DNA of 64,000 nucleotides from Rhizomucor pusillus (GCA_900175165.2 FWWN02000651.1:1-64000), one strand, 5' to 3'; shown: positions 24,501-37,894, counted from the first letter of the stretch. Notes: generated from the letters alone by a model not told the origin. Made by a program: numbers and translations.

Positions 24501-25985
24501 GTATCCAGGCTTTTCTGCCATTTCATTAAGAGGAGCGGTTGCTCGGAACCGAAACAATAGCCGACAAAACTCGTTGTAATTATTCATGTCGTTCATTCCG
24601 TGAGATGTTAGTATAATATCTCTTGTTCCCTTCATGATATTAAGAACGAATTTTGCTCGCTCTGCATCTCCTGTAAATAAAGCTTTGCGGACAGACGCCA
24701 CTTGTACTAGACATTCCATAACCTATAAATCATGTTATTATATGACGAAATCGGCTTCAACAGCTTGAATCCTCATACCTTTGCCGAAAGTGGAGGTTGG
24801 AACTCCCGGTAAGCGTTAAACAATGTATTGACAAAGTTTTCATCCTCAAACAGAGGGCGCCACGTTGCTGGAACCTAAATCACATGAGTAGTATGAGGCA
24901 AATGACCAGTATTTAAGCATTTTCTTGATTCCTTACCTGCACTGTACCAATGTCTTCTCCAGCCTCATCCAAGCTTGTTCCAGCAAAGTCATATGACAAA
25001 CACTTGATCATCACATTTAGACAAGCATCCTTCATCCGTTCCTCTTGACCAGCTGCAAAGCACACGCTCATAAGTGACACATCTTACTGGTGTTTGAGGT
25101 CATATTTTTACCTTTTTCAAACGGGATTGAATGATGTAATATTCCGCTGAATGTTTCAAATGTTGATTCAAATATACTCAAGAGCTGCGTATCACGAAAT
25201 GACGTGGCTGTAACGGGAATTAGAATAGGTTTGTAACCAAGATGAACAAGATGCTTACCGGCTTTCCTAAATTTTGCTGAATTTCGAGGCGAGGTTGGAG
25301 CGTTGATATCTTGTATCAATATAGCCAGCATCTGCAAACCAACAATGCGATGATCTATGGATGCCTGCGAGACGGAATTGTGAATTCTTCGTGCCAATTC
25401 ACTGTCTATGAGGTACCGCTACATACTTGCAGAAATTGGTTGATATCTTCCTGGATATTTCGATATTCTTCGACGTCCAGCCAACCCAGACGAGTCAATA
25501 ACGCAAAGACTCCAGCTAATTGTGTGATGATAAATGGCTGAAGATCAGGATGCATGAATGCATACTCAAGTAGAAAAGCGCCTATCATGCAATATTATTA
25601 AAAGGACGCGTAATATACACGGCTTTGATAATCGCTTACGGAGTTGCAGTTTCGTTTCGTGTGAAAAGATCGAGAATTGAGATGTTATAAGCTGCTTTAG
25701 TCGAGACAAGCAAAACGTTTGTACGTAAGGGTTTGGTGAGTTCTCCAGCAAAACGCGCAGCGCTGAAGCAGTATCCGTGGGAGTAGATATGGCAAAGGTA
25801 GGACTGTTCTCCATGCCAGGAGGCGGTTGCATTCCTGCAATGCCAGTTCCTGCTTCATCTGCAAAAGTCGGGAAGCTGTACTCGAGCATCTTCTGCACTT
25901 GATCGCGTTCCTGAGGTGATTTTGGGTTGTAGAGCTGCTCGCAGAGCGCGGCATAATAAGCGGTGCGCTGTTCTTCCTGCGCCAT
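21596..25985 (-). CDS. XPO7: exportin-7 (RanBP16-type karyopherin)
   Basis: Large HEAT-repeat nuclear transport receptor that carries cargo through pores with Ran-GTP. Spliced length is about 1,050-1,100 residues, similar to animal XPO7. The reading starts MAQEEQRTAYYAALCEQLYN (ATG 25985). The first exons are 25985-25640, 25581-25427, 25364-25259 and 25207-25112; ten or more follow. Family landmarks in order: GVFALLTRLGWLD, RIVGLQMLAILIQDINAP, SFRDTQLLSIFE, CLSYDFAGTSLDEAGED, NNYNEFCRLLFRFRATAPLN, GQIARCKYEESSAGLVSIFD, FAWLVYIIAVFIGSRPV, IDGELTTKVLQLMDVNQTF, HNKSQRLNFEVSSPNGILIF, YKGISICFTILARCLGGRYI and RFSQNVSAFRRELG near the stop. Most lineages of Dikarya lack a clear exportin-7, so this supports an early-diverging fungus. 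It is convergent with CYC8 and tandem with SEC3. Confidence 0.95.
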
Positions 25986-26911
25986 AACTGGAAACGAGGG
26001 AGTAACTTTATGGACTTTGTTCTGGGACGTAAAGCTGTATTTTGCAGAGAAAAGGATATCAGACGAGGATTCAATGCGGGTAAATCGGGGTCGGCCTCCA
26101 AAGCATACCACTTATCCCGTTGGTTCTGTACTGACCTTTTCGCTGTAAGTCCCAAGTCGTTTAGGCCGTATGATGGAAACTAGATAACAAATATTTTTTT
26201 AGATTGCGTCCGCCTGTTCTAGTCTAGCCGCGTAGATAACAGTGGTTCCATTTTCTCATGAATTCCAAAGCCAAAAAACTCTGAAAATGAAACGTGACGA
26301 ACCAATTATCCTTCATGGTCGCGTGGGCAGCCCGCTGTGCTGTACTTCACAGACCAATTCCTGCTAGATGATGTTATCTAGATATTTATTGCAATGGTAG
26401 AGTTTACTTATTTGACACATAAAGCAATGTTCAATCCAGAGGCTGTGACCTTACTACGCTTCACGTTACTAACAACCTTTCATGTGCTGCCAGTCGAAGG
26501 AACGAAATACTGATAAACTTATCCTGTCCAAAATTAGCAAGGTGATCGTAGTTACGATTTAGGTGAGGGCAAAGAATAGTAATATGTGAGAGTGTGCGAA
26601 TACGTCGGCTTCTGAAACGGTGCCTTCAAAACGATCAGAGTGCTCGCTGTGCGCGATTCTGGTTATCGCAGCTTCACATCTTTTTGCGGTGTTGAGAGGT
26701 AACCGAGATCTGAATCTCAGTGTTACTGATCAGCACTTCACCGTTCGGTTCTCCTGCCAAGGTTGACGACAGAGTAAAGTCGATCATCTTGCCTGCCGAG
26801 AAGGATTCTTTTACTCGGGAACCTAGAGCAACGTGCTTTCGTAGACCCAGTGTCCGGAAGATTTAGGCATAGGGACAGATACAAGCACAACATTAAAATC
26901 CTGTTATAACT
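25986..26911. other. intergenic between exportin-7 and SEC3
   Basis: About 0.9 kb holding the exportin-7 promoter side and the SEC3 3' flank. Upstream of the exportin ATG the frame stays open to 26111, so a longer N-terminus cannot be excluded. No separate gene seen. Confidence 0.6.
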
Positions 26912-29900
26912 TTAATGAACTTTACGTGCGAGCTCGCTCATCATATTTAAAAGATCGTCAATCGTAAATTCTAAATGGAGTTTCGCATCAGGGTAGCACT
27001 TTTGAATCAACTTCTCCATCTTCTCGTGCTGTTGTATAAACTCCTCTTGGATTCCGCGCCACACAACCTGGAGCAAACCGCTTTCTTCTGAAAAGTGCTT
27101 GTCCACGCGACGATAAAGCTGCTCCAGAGATTTTTCAACCTGGGAAGTGTTTCATTTCTTCCCGTCAGTCAGAAGCACCAAACTGTATAGCATATATATG
27201 CTTACCTCCTTTGCTGGATACATGGCGACCACTTTGCGCAAGCGCGCTTTGTTGTAATTCATATGAAATTGTACTTCTTCGGGGGTGCTTGTGCGCATTA
27301 GATTTTCGACGCCTTCGAAAAATTCCTGCACAGAAATGCTGTGAGCCTGATTCATCCCCTCATCATCTTTTCCATTTCAACGCGATTTACCAAAAGCTTT
27401 CCTAGCGGTCGGCGGATGACCACTTTGATGTATGCCTGTAGGTTGCTATCATATTGGCTTTTAGCTAATTTGATCCATTTGTCAAGTACGTGCAGCTTGT
27501 TGGCGCGTAATTCATGGTAGAAATGATGCATATTTTCTAGCAATCCACTTCTCCGTTAGTTTGCCTGTTTTAATCCTTCTCAGTTGCATATACGCACCAA
27601 TTTGCATGATATTTGCATTCAGCTGCTCCTTATCATCTCCAGTCTGGTCTGTTTCACGTGCAATGCTCTCCAAACTAGTCATCATGGCATTGATGATCTT
27701 CTCGTATGCTTCGTCTACGATCTTTCTGGTTTGCGAGTCTGCTTCAACATTTGCAGTAGCTACCTCCAAACGCAGTGCAAAAAGCTAAACCGATTTAGCA
27801 AGACTTCTAATGATATACGAGGCACCGACTTACTGGGAACGTACGGAAGAAGGAAAGAATTCCTTTCCGCTTCTTTGCAGTAACCTTAGTATCCTCAATG
27901 ATCTTGACTTGATCCGCCTAATGTTGACGTTTGTGAGTAAATCCTGTTGTTACTTTCGTAACAGTTCGATGGTATTACAATGAATCTATCAAACATTCTT
28001 CTTAATCGCTGGATAAGTGAATTGCATAAGCGTAGAAGGAATTCTTGATCCGAGCCGTTCCATTTCTCGCTGTGAAATTCCACGGCGGCAAGCATACCGA
28101 CAACTTGGCTATTGTAAAATTTAGAGACTTCAATCTTTTTGCAAATGTTATTCACTCACGTCGGATCTGCTTTCACACCATATTCGACCAAGCTGACAAT
28201 GCTCGGTTCCAATGTCTCGAACATTATCTCCATCCAATCTCTAAAAAGACATTATTCAAGTAGCACGCATTTATGATAATCTATTGGGGACTTACAAGAT
28301 CTTTTTTGACATCTTCACGTCCCGTATCTTTTCACGCCGACTCGTTAAAGCGTTACGGTCAGGTACTTTAGGATATACGGGGCCACGATCCAGGAACGAT
28401 TTGGGCGCATTTGGTGAATATTGGAACAGGTCACACATGAAGTTTTGTTCTCTGGAGACTAACATCATGCTTTGAGCCATCATTTGCGCAAAGGACTCGA
28501 AAAATAATTTAATGATCCGAATATTCTTCCACAAGTGTATACAACTTACATCGTCCGCGGCCTTTTCGTCGTCATCGAAGCTACCCCGGCCACTTCCACC
28601 CATAACACCTTCGACAGATCCTCTCAGCATCTGTCGATAGCGGTGTGTCCTGGACTCATCATGTCTCAGCGTAGCGCCATATGCTAAAGCTCGCACAGGA
28701 CGGGAATCCTCGTTTTTGAAGACTACAAAATGTTAGTAAATTTATATTAACCGTACGGTCCACTACCTACTATACTCGAATTCATCAGCTCCTCGATTGC
28801 GTAACGTAGTATATAGTGGTCGGACTGTATCTGCGAGGTCACGAATATCATATTCGTACAAGGGCGCCATAGTTTGCGCATAATGCCTTTGTAGTTCACC
28901 GTAGAGTCGAGGATCCATTTCTTTTTCCCACAGAGAAAAGCCTTGGTATCTGATTAAATGATCCTCGACAGATGTATGGGGTATAGCGGTAGGCATGGAA
29001 GGCTTTTTGGTGCTTGCATTGCTAACGCGGAAATCACGATGGGCTCGTGCCTAACGAGAATTATGAGTGCATTCGGCTAAAGTATATGCATGCCTCTTGT
29101 TACCTCGTTCTCTATTTGAGTCTTGAAATGTTCAAATATTCGGCTACTAAAGCTGTTGCTGTGTGCATTATATAATTGAAGTCGTTCTTGCACTGCTTTC
29201 ATGCTCTCCAGCCCTCCACCAAGCTTCGATTTCAGGACTTTTTGAAGTCTCTCAGCTTGCTTCTGTAAGTGCTCTATGTCATCGACAGTATCCATTGGGT
29301 CGTACTTTAAACTGTCAAGACATGATCTCGGCACTGAAATAGCATTCTGTATATACAGATTTGTCAGCATGCATATAGTAATACAAGAGGGTGATAAACG
29401 ACGAACCAGTAAATGGCCAAGCTCGTTTATAAGGGCATGTTGGTTTTGAGCAAGGATTTGCAACCCACGATTTTGTGTTTCTATCTCACGTATATCATCG
29501 CCCATGCTCTATACGAGTATCTGTAAGTAAATTTATCATTCCAAGCGCATCGGTACTTTTTACATTAAGCTCTGCACTGTAAAGCAACAGCCAGCTTTCC
29601 ATGTTCTCCAATTCCTCCAACGCCTTGTCAATTTGCTCAACAACAGATCTAACTCTTTCGTCCGATTGAATAATAGCATGTACATTTGCCTAGGGCAAAA
29701 GTAAGTTAGAATTCTTGTATCATCAAATATGAAAACTGTACTTACAGCTTCTAAAGCGTGGAGTTCACCTAATAGTCTCTTTTCCAGTGCAGCTGCGTTC
29801 CCGCTTGTCTTCCAATTAAAGTCGGTAAGAAGCTCCTCAACGTTCATCAGTGAAGCTTCTTCGGCCATTTTATCCTGCATCTCAGCAACTTTACGAAGTT

Positions 29901-31148
29901 TTTCTAAGAAACATTTTTAACACGGATACGGTTTAAATATTATAGCAAGTACAGCCTACCCTTTTCTTCTTCTGCCTTCTTTTCTCGTCTTTCTCGTTCT
30001 CGACGTATTTCTCGCATCCGCTCACGTTCCCGCCGCTCCTCGCGCTCTTTTTCTTTCTGATCTATTACAGGCTGTGACGGAAAATGTTGCTTTTCTAAAT
30101 ATTCTAGATCGAGCGTCAGTCCAACTTGATCCACTGATTCCTTTGTTTCCTCGGTGTACCTGTTTGTACGTGAGGTGGCGATGTAGAATTTGAAGGCTTT
30201 TCTGAAATATATCGGTCACTAGCTCGACCCACCGGTGGAGATGTCGGATGAACGTTGCGGGCACTTGTAATAGAAGGTATAGCTGCGCCGTGAGACCGAC
30301 TCGGTGGCGGCGATACGGCACGTGTAGGAGAATGTTGAAGCGGAGGCTCCTCAACCAAAGATGAAACTGAGGAGGATGAGAGTTGGGTTGGAAGCGCCGA
30401 TGATGCGTTCAAGCTAGGTTCTGAGACCGGGGACATTGCTGTATTCGTCAGATCTAGAGAGATATTATTAGTGTCATGATCATTTCATCCATAGAAAGGC
30501 CGCACTCACAGCGCAGAAGATAGCTTTCGTCCACTTTGACAAGTTTCGGTACTTTCCCAATAAAACGTTGGCATGCATCCACTACGTGGGCTATGAATAC
30601 AAACTTATCCCTTGGTCGCTCCACTGCCCATAGGTAGGTTTTGTTCAAGACCACGGAGAATTGATTTGCCTGCATCGTCGTTACATACTCGAGGATCATA
30701 AACATTACACATGGACCACCCTTACATCAACAATTTCGATCTGTCTGATATCTTCAAGCATCCATGTCTTGCCAATAGAGAAGATACCGCTCTGGTTCCT
30801 TTTAACTTTGTAAACTCGTATTTTGTTGCGCTTTTCTGCATTAATTGGAGAATTTCCGTCGTTTGAAGGTAAGTCCTCGGTCAGCGGTACACTGGTTCTG
30901 TGTTCTTACGTGTTAAGCATAGGTATCTCGGCTTTCCAATGATCTGTGGCGTCTTCGTATCACCACCTTTTGCACCGGTGCTTGCTTGCTTGACATCTTC
31001 AAAGACTTTGAGATGAATGAGGAGTTTCTCTGCAACACCTTCTTCTTCGTGAGAAACAGCGACAGAGAGCCTCTAAATAATAATTACCACCGGATTCAGG
31101 CGAGAAAAGACTATCTATAATCCCTTGGCGCACTGCATCAACCGACAT
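26912..31148 (-). CDS. SEC3: exocyst complex subunit Sec3 (EXOC1)
   Basis: Membrane-anchoring subunit of the exocyst, which tethers secretory vesicles at the growing tip. About 1,100 residues in many exons. The N-terminus (MSVDAVRQGIIDSLF from ATG 31148) leads into the Sec3 PH-like PIP2/Rho-binding domain: RLSVAVSHEEEGVAEKLLIH, IIGKPRYLCLTRKN, FSIGKTWMLEDIRQIEIVD, ANQFSVVLNKTYLWAVERP and FVFIAHVVDACQRFIGKVPK. A Ser/Pro-rich linker comes next, then a long charged coiled coil (KEKEREERRERERMREIRRE) and the helical Sec3 C-terminal domain ending MMSELARKVH. The join between the first exon and the PH-like domain (about 31060-31110) is unresolved: no GT-AG pair gives the right phase. The gene is head-to-head with SEC24. 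Confidence 0.9.
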
Positions 31149-31789
31149 TGTGCTTCGCGAGCGGCAGGAAGAAGCTGGTTACAATTTCCAGCGCGCTTCT
31201 GGTGGAACAACCTGATTTAGGAAGGGCCAACTCGCCCTTTTAATCCTCGCAGTAGTTTCCCCGATGTAGGACCAATGTTTTCATAAGGATGCTGTTATAG
31301 CATTTGGAGTATAATACGTATCCGATTTCAATTGCAAGCCTTGTAAATATGACTTAATAGACCTTCTTCAAAAGGATGAGCTTTACGACTTGGGAAATGC
31401 AAGTATTCATCAGCGATACTGTCTAAATTTTCCATACTGCTTTAACTTCGATAAACTGTCATTTATTCAACAATCATTACTGCGTTATATGTGTCATCTG
31501 GGCAATTACTCCGTTTCAATGTTATTCATCGCAAACTTCAGCATATCAAGGACGATCTATCGTACTTCATGCGGGGTTGCAATGGCAACCAATGGAGCGA
31601 GGTGAAGCCTCCTCACAGCCCGACACGTAGAAAGCACTCTTGTCTTTTCCTCGAGATTAAACTTTTGTAAGTCTAGACTGCTTCCTACCTCTTACATTTC
31701 CCGATACTTACGCATGTTTACAGTGCTGCTTTGAAGTTGGATTAGATCTAACTTCTTAGTTTTGCTCGGATTGACAAAGCAGGTTCACG
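31149..31789. promoter_or_regulatory. shared divergent promoter region SEC3/SEC24
   Basis: 641 bp between the start codons of SEC3 (minus) and SEC24 (plus). No gene is seen in it. It ends in a T/C-rich leader before SEC24. Sharing of control elements is inferred from the arrangement only. Confidence 0.5.
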
Positions 31790-34700
31790 ATGACGAGTCA
31801 GCAACAACCGTACCAGCCGCAACAGCAGCAACAACAAGCTTTGCAAGGCGCTCAGCGACCACCATTCAATGACCCTAATGCTGTCGCCGCAGCATCAACC
31901 CGTCCTCCTGCACCAGCCGGTCAACCCCAGGGTATGCCATACAGGCCAGCAGGTACGCCACCTCCAAGTATGCAGCCTCCTCCTGGACCAGGCACGCGTT
32001 ATCGACCCGCGTCTACTCCACCACTACAACATCAAGCAGTACCGAGACCAGGCATGGCTTCACCCATGAGACCTCCTACAACTCCGGGCTATCCTACCCA
32101 GTCACCAACTATGGCAGCACGGCCTCTCCCTCCTGGCGCTCGTCCGCCTATGCGACCTCCTATTGGCACCGCTGCGCCTGTTAACAGGCCGATGTCTCCC
32201 ACTACGGGCTACACGCAACAAGCAGCTGCTCCTCAAGTTGATGCTCGTTCAGCATATGCGGCTCCAGCTACCACAGGTACACCTCCACCCATGAGCCCGA
32301 CATCTCAGACAAACACACCATTGTCACCGACTGCCAGCGTTTCACATGGTGTTACAGCAGGAACGGATCATCAACGACGTAAAAGAATGTATCCCGAGCA
32401 GATCACGAAAGCTTACATGGATCAGCCTGTTAGCCCAGCGGGTGCTTATGGAGGCGTGGCTCCCCAACCACAGTTCGCCGCACCAGCATCTTACGGCCAG
32501 CCGGCTCCACCGGCGCCTCAGCAAGCACCTCAGCAGCAATTCCAACAACCATATAATGCTTATAATCAAGGTGCTGTCAACAATTTAACAGCTCAGTTTG
32601 GAAATATGCAAATGGGAGGATCGATGGGATCAGTCTCTGTAAGTTTGAACATAACGAACATCATTCAGAAACTAGACTCAAGAATGAATGTAGGCACCTC
32701 AATCTGTTGTGCTATCTGGTGCTCGACCTCAAATTTCGCAATTGCATGAACCTCAACCACCTGTACGACTTCCACCTAATGTAAATATCGACATAAATCT
32801 ATTTCAATGCCATGATTTCTAATACCTGAGTTAGGTTTCGCTAACGGATTCTCCGTACGCCAACTGCGATCCTTCCTACAAATGCTGCACTGTAAATGCC
32901 ATTCCAGCCACTGAGCAGCTATTGAAAAAGTCGCGTGTGCCGTTGGCATTAGTGCTTGCGCCATATAGAACAGTGAAGGATGGGGATGTAAGTACCCACC
33001 AATAAGATACAAACTCGTGTGTTAACGTGTTGCGCAGGAACAAGTGCCCGTCATCACTGATAGTGTGATTGCAAGATGCCGTCGATGCAGAACTTACATC
33101 AATCCGTACGTGACATTCGTCGAGGGCGGTCAGCGATGGAAATGTAATATGTGCTATTTGCTCAATGATGGTAAAATCATACGTAAATTTTGAGTATTAC
33201 CTCGCTAACTTATTTGTAGTACCTGCTGCTTTTGATTATGATTCTGTAAATCAACAGCCTGCGGATCGATGGAAACGACCTGAACTGAATTACGGATGCG
33301 TCGAATTTGTTGCACCTACTGAATACATGGTGCGTCCTCCACAGGCACCCGCGTTTATTTTCGTTATCGATGTATCATATTCAGCTGTTCAATCCGGAAT
33401 GGTTGCAACGGCAGCTCGCACTATTCTTGATTCGCTAGACCGTATTCCCAATGAAGAAAAGCGAACGTGCGTTGGATTCATCACTGTGGATAGCGCTTTG
33501 CACTTTTACAATCTCAACAGTGGATCAGCCGAACCCCAAATGCTTGTTATGTCAGAATTGGATGACGTTTTTCTTCCATCTCCTAGCGATCTACTCGTCA
33601 ATCTGGCTGATAACATGGAAGCCATCAAATCTCTTCTCGAAAAACTGCCGGAGATGTTCAAGGATACCGTGAATGTTAGCAATGCTCTGGGAAGCGCTCT
33701 TCAGGCTGCTTTCAAGATGGTGGTACGTAGCCCGTAACCCACGTGGGTAATCCTTTTCAGTAACGATTTGCCACCATGTAGTCTGCAAGCGGTGGTAAAA
33801 TTATTTGCTTGCAATCCACCTTGCCAAATGTTGGTGTCGGGGCACTTAAGCCGCGCGAGGATGTTAAACTGTTAGGCACTGCAAAGGTAATCTACGGGAA
33901 CGTCTGCAAAGTTTCCGTTTCGTTAATTTGATTTTTAGGAAACTACGCTGTTGAATGCAGCCTCGCCGTTCTATAAATCGTTCGCAGTCGATTGTTCGCG
34001 TTCTCAGGTTGCATGCGATATGCTCATATTTGGCGGACAATACTCGGACGTCGCTACTTTGAGTAAGTTCCTTTCCCCAGCTCTGGACTAGAACAAATCC
34101 AACTGAAACGATGTGAAGGTTGTTTGCCCCATTATACGGCCGGTCAAACATACTATTATCCTGGCTTCAATGCTGCCAGAACGGAAGATGCTATGAAGTT
34201 CGCACATGAATTTTCGGAACTTCTCGCCGAGAGAATAGGTCTCGAAGCAGTTATTCGTATTAGAGCATCCCGCGGCTTGCGTATGAATGCCTTCCATGGT
34301 AATTTCTTCATTCGATCGACCGACCTGCTCGCCCTGCCAAATGTACCTCGCGATCAGTCCTACTGCGTTGAAGTCGTAATAGAAGATGATATCAAGACAC
34401 CGACGGTATGCTTCCAAACCGCTCTCTTACATACAACATGCGACGGAGAACGACGCATCCGGGTAATCACTTTGTGTATACCAGTCACCAACTCTATATC
34501 CGAACTGTACGCAAGCATCAATCAAGAAGCTGTCACTGCCTACTTGGCAAACAAAGGTATATCGAACCATATTATATCGTTAATATCATTTTTCTCACAA
34601 ATATCACAGCTGTTGAACGGGCCTTAACCTCGAAACTGGACGATGCCCGTGATGCCATCGTAAACAAGGTGGTTGATATGCTAGGTGTTTATAAAGCTCA

Positions 34701-35535
34701 CGTGCTCGGCTCCGGCCCAGGATCAACTCCTCAACTCATGGCTCCCAGCAGTATGAACTTGCTGCCGCTCATGGCACTTTGTCTTATTAAACATGTACGT
34801 AAGGATCCGATTATAGATTGGATATCAATTATCTCATCAAGGTACTTTAGGACGGTTTGCGACAAAGCTCGCAAATTCCTACTGACTTGCGATCAAATGC
34901 TATGAATCTGCTGCGTACCATGCCTTTACAATTGCTTATGCCTTATCTGTACTCCAATTTATATTCTTTGCACAATATGCCCCCCGAGGTACGTCATGCG
35001 CTGTATTTACTGAAAAATGTCCAATGATGACATAGATGAAATAGGCTGGTGATTTCACCGAGAATGGCGTTGCCTTCCCTCCAGTTCTGAATCTGACAGC
35101 CGAAAATCTAGAGCCACATGGCTGCTACTTGCTCGAAAACGGACAGAACATTTACATCTGGGTTGGTCGCGGTGTGGTGCCGCAACTTTGCGTTGACCTT
35201 TTCAACGTCAAATCTTACGAAGGTCTTCGAGGCGGCAAATTGACACTGCCTGTGCTGGAGACTGCTTTGAACAAGAAAGTCAACATGCTTGTAGGCAAGA
35301 TCCGAGAAATGCGGCGCGGTAACTACTATCCTACTCTCTACCTGGTTAAAGAAGATGGCGACCCATATCTCCGCCTATGGTTCCTATCACATTTGGTTGA
35401 GGATCGCACAGATAATATTATGAGCTACCAGCAATTCCTCCAGCATCTGAAGGATAGGGTAAGCCACTAAGATATCCAGGTTAATGGAATGTGTATTGAC
35501 TTTGGCGACTTTAGGTCAGCTCCGGATCTTTCTAA
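31790..35535 (+). CDS. SEC24: COPII coat cargo adaptor Sec24
   Basis: Inner-coat subunit that selects cargo at ER exit sites with Sec23. About 950-1,000 residues. Exon 1 (31790-32640) encodes a Pro/Gln-rich disordered N-terminus ([20 protein letters not shown]). Then come [20 protein letters not shown], the zinc finger CRRCRTY...WKCNMC (about 33075-33155), the trunk [20 protein letters not shown], the beta-barrel and helical domains ([37 protein letters not shown]), and the gelsolin-like end [20 protein letters not shown]. The last intron is taken as 35459-35514, adding a six-residue final exon (VSSGSF); without splicing the protein stops at 35470. Head-to-head with SEC3. Confidence 0.95.
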
Positions 35536-35745
35536 GCAGAAATGTGAAAAGAAAAAATAAGGAAAAAAAGTTTGTATGCGAGATTCACCAATACCAATAC
35601 AGGACAAACTACTGGACATTATTAAATCTAAAGGAGGGCTACCAGATAATAGATAGTAACCTGCGTATGCTGCACCTTCTAAGTCTTTCTAAATTGAGTT
35701 ATTGCAGCGCGGTTTCAGTGGTTGCACAAAGCATTTTTTTCATTC

Positions 35746-37894
35746 ATGGCTGCAGGAATAGACAAAGGATCTGAACGAGAGATTTATACTGCTTGTAAAA
35801 ACAGGAACAAAGATTCAATTCAGCGCATCAGAGATCTTGGCAAGTGTGTGTGATTATCTCAAGTGTCTGGCTATTTGTTAATTGCAACGCATAATCGAGC
35901 AGAATCACAGATTGCGCGTCTAGAGCTCGAAATCCAGGAGAAGAAGCAACGAACTTCCTGCCTTCACACATATGGACGCAAATGCACGCAGTTTATTGAG
36001 CGAAAACGTGTGTATAATGACGTACTAGAGCGGATCGCCGAGAATGACAGGATCGATTGGATCGAGCTACAGCAACAACGTAAACAAGATGAATCTGTTT
36101 CAGGGCACAGCGTAGAATCTCTGTGTCGTATCCTCGAACGAATTCTACTCGGTAGCACAGATGCTGCCAAAGATGATATATGTCGCGATATCGAGCGAAC
36201 GATACGCCAAGAAGATCCAAAACTAGTGCTGTCATGCATAACTCGGATGATAAGGGAACAACGGTTGGACCAGGAAAGGCTACAAGTCGACGATACCATA
36301 TGGAAAGAAAAGCTGCAGAAGGTTGAGCATAAATATCTTGCACGGGACATAGCGCAAAGGCGAGAAGAGCGATCAACGTTAGCACGACATGCGACTCAAG
36401 CACAGTTACAATTGAAGGCTAAAGTTCGGCAATTGTATCCTGACATCGAAGTCCAACAAGCTGTATTGTAAGTACTAGACGATAAAGCTCCGTTGTCATT
36501 CTAGTAGCCTGTGACGTTTCATATATCAGAAAATGCGCGTATGCCAAAGCTGCAAACCAAGAAGCTGCAGCTCAACTGCAAGCGATCGATTCTTACGTCA
36601 AAAATCTGGAGGCTGAGGTTGAGTCTTACCGCGCTGTCGAAAATGATTTGACAAACCAACACGCAGTAACAGAAGCTGCAGCCGACGTAGCAGTAAGCGT
36701 TTTTTTTCCTATCACACTGTAGTTACTTTGCTGACTATAATGGATCGAAACAGGTCAAAACGCTTGAACGGGTAAGACGATTGCTGGTGACGAATAAGCA
36801 ATGTCGCTCAGAACTGGATGAACGTCGGAAAAAGGTAGAGAGTTATATATTATTTGGTCACTAGAGCATATTAACAGAGAGCCGCACATAGATATTCGAC
36901 CAAGAAAAACAGCGAGCAGAAAGATTACTAAATGACCTTGCAAATGTCAAGGATGCTCTTCTTGGTAGCATCCGAAGGAACGTAGATGCCTTCTATGAGA
37001 CTCTGTTGACCCCAAATACATGGTAATAAGTCGGGCCTTGCATTAATATAGTTTGATCGCGTTTCTGATATTTTTCTTTTAAACAAAAGTCTGTCAAACC
37101 AGCCGGAAAATGCTCGCCTGGATCTGATCAAACAAACGTTAAACCCAAACTTCTCAATAGTAAGCTCCGTTTACTTTTATTTTATACACCTGGAGCTAAT
37201 TTCCTTTACAGTCCCGAGAAGGAGCCTTGAACACGCTAGCTGACGCACTGTGTCGCGGTAAGAGGAACACAGGAAACTCCTTTATCATTCAATGCCTTTA
37301 CGATTTTGGTGTGTATAGCGAACTGTCTTACTATCGATTTCACTGCCGGCCAAGACAAACCAGATATGAGAGTGGACATTGAGAATACTGGTGAGTGATT
37401 CACTCCTCGGGAAACAGAGTTCGGAACTGTTGACATGCTTCAACGAAAAATAATAGCTACGAGGTGGCAAAATGATTTGCTTAAGACTGGATCGTCGGTA
37501 GAGCTCAGCACTGCTCATCGCGATGGTATCGATGTGCTCGTACAATTGGCTGATGCTATATCAGGTATACTACTGCGCTTGCGAATAGTTTTTTCTTTGT
37601 CGTATTAAATGAACCTTAGAACATGTACAAAAACGTGAAAAACACTTTATCAGCTCTCAAGAGCAAGCAATCCAATCAAAGCTGAGCCAGCTCAAACAAT
37701 TAGATAAGCAGATTGTCCAGTTGATGGATGCTATTGAAGAAAGGTACCATTTGGCTGTTTTCTCATGGATTGTTTATTCATTGGAAATTTCACGTTGCAG
37801 ACAAATCATCAAAGATGGATCACTTGGTGTCGATTATACCCTCCAAGAAAAGACATTGCAAGAATGGATATCGACTCTCAAAGAAAAACAGTAA
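35746..37894 (+). CDS. coiled-coil protein of unknown function
   Basis: About ten exons encode roughly 550 residues that are nearly all charged alpha-helix. The start is MAAGIDKGSEREIYTACKNR at 35746. The first intron appears to be GC-AG (CTTG|GCAAGT at 35840, exon 2 from 35900), giving RDLAESQIARLELEIQEKKQ in frame. Later pieces include KNLEAEVESYRAVENDLTNQ, KTLERVRRLLVTNKQCRSEL and KQRAERLLNDLANVKDALLG, ending STLKEKQ with a TAA at 37892-37894. There is no enzyme motif, signal or membrane segment. The organisation resembles structural proteins such as augmin (HAUS) subunits, but I cannot assign one. It follows SEC24 in the same direction (210 bp gap) and converges on TUP1. Confidence 0.75.

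Noticed and set aside
25406..25426. A possible 21-bp intron in exportin-7
   Set aside because: It does not connect the right frames; a 62-bp intron (25426-25365) gives FLQ-ASIDHRIVGLQ, in line with exportin-7.
35964..36403. Minus-strand ORFs of 128-136 codons opposite the coiled-coil gene
   Set aside because: Antisense shadows of a Glu/Arg-rich coiled coil; no domain and no splice context.
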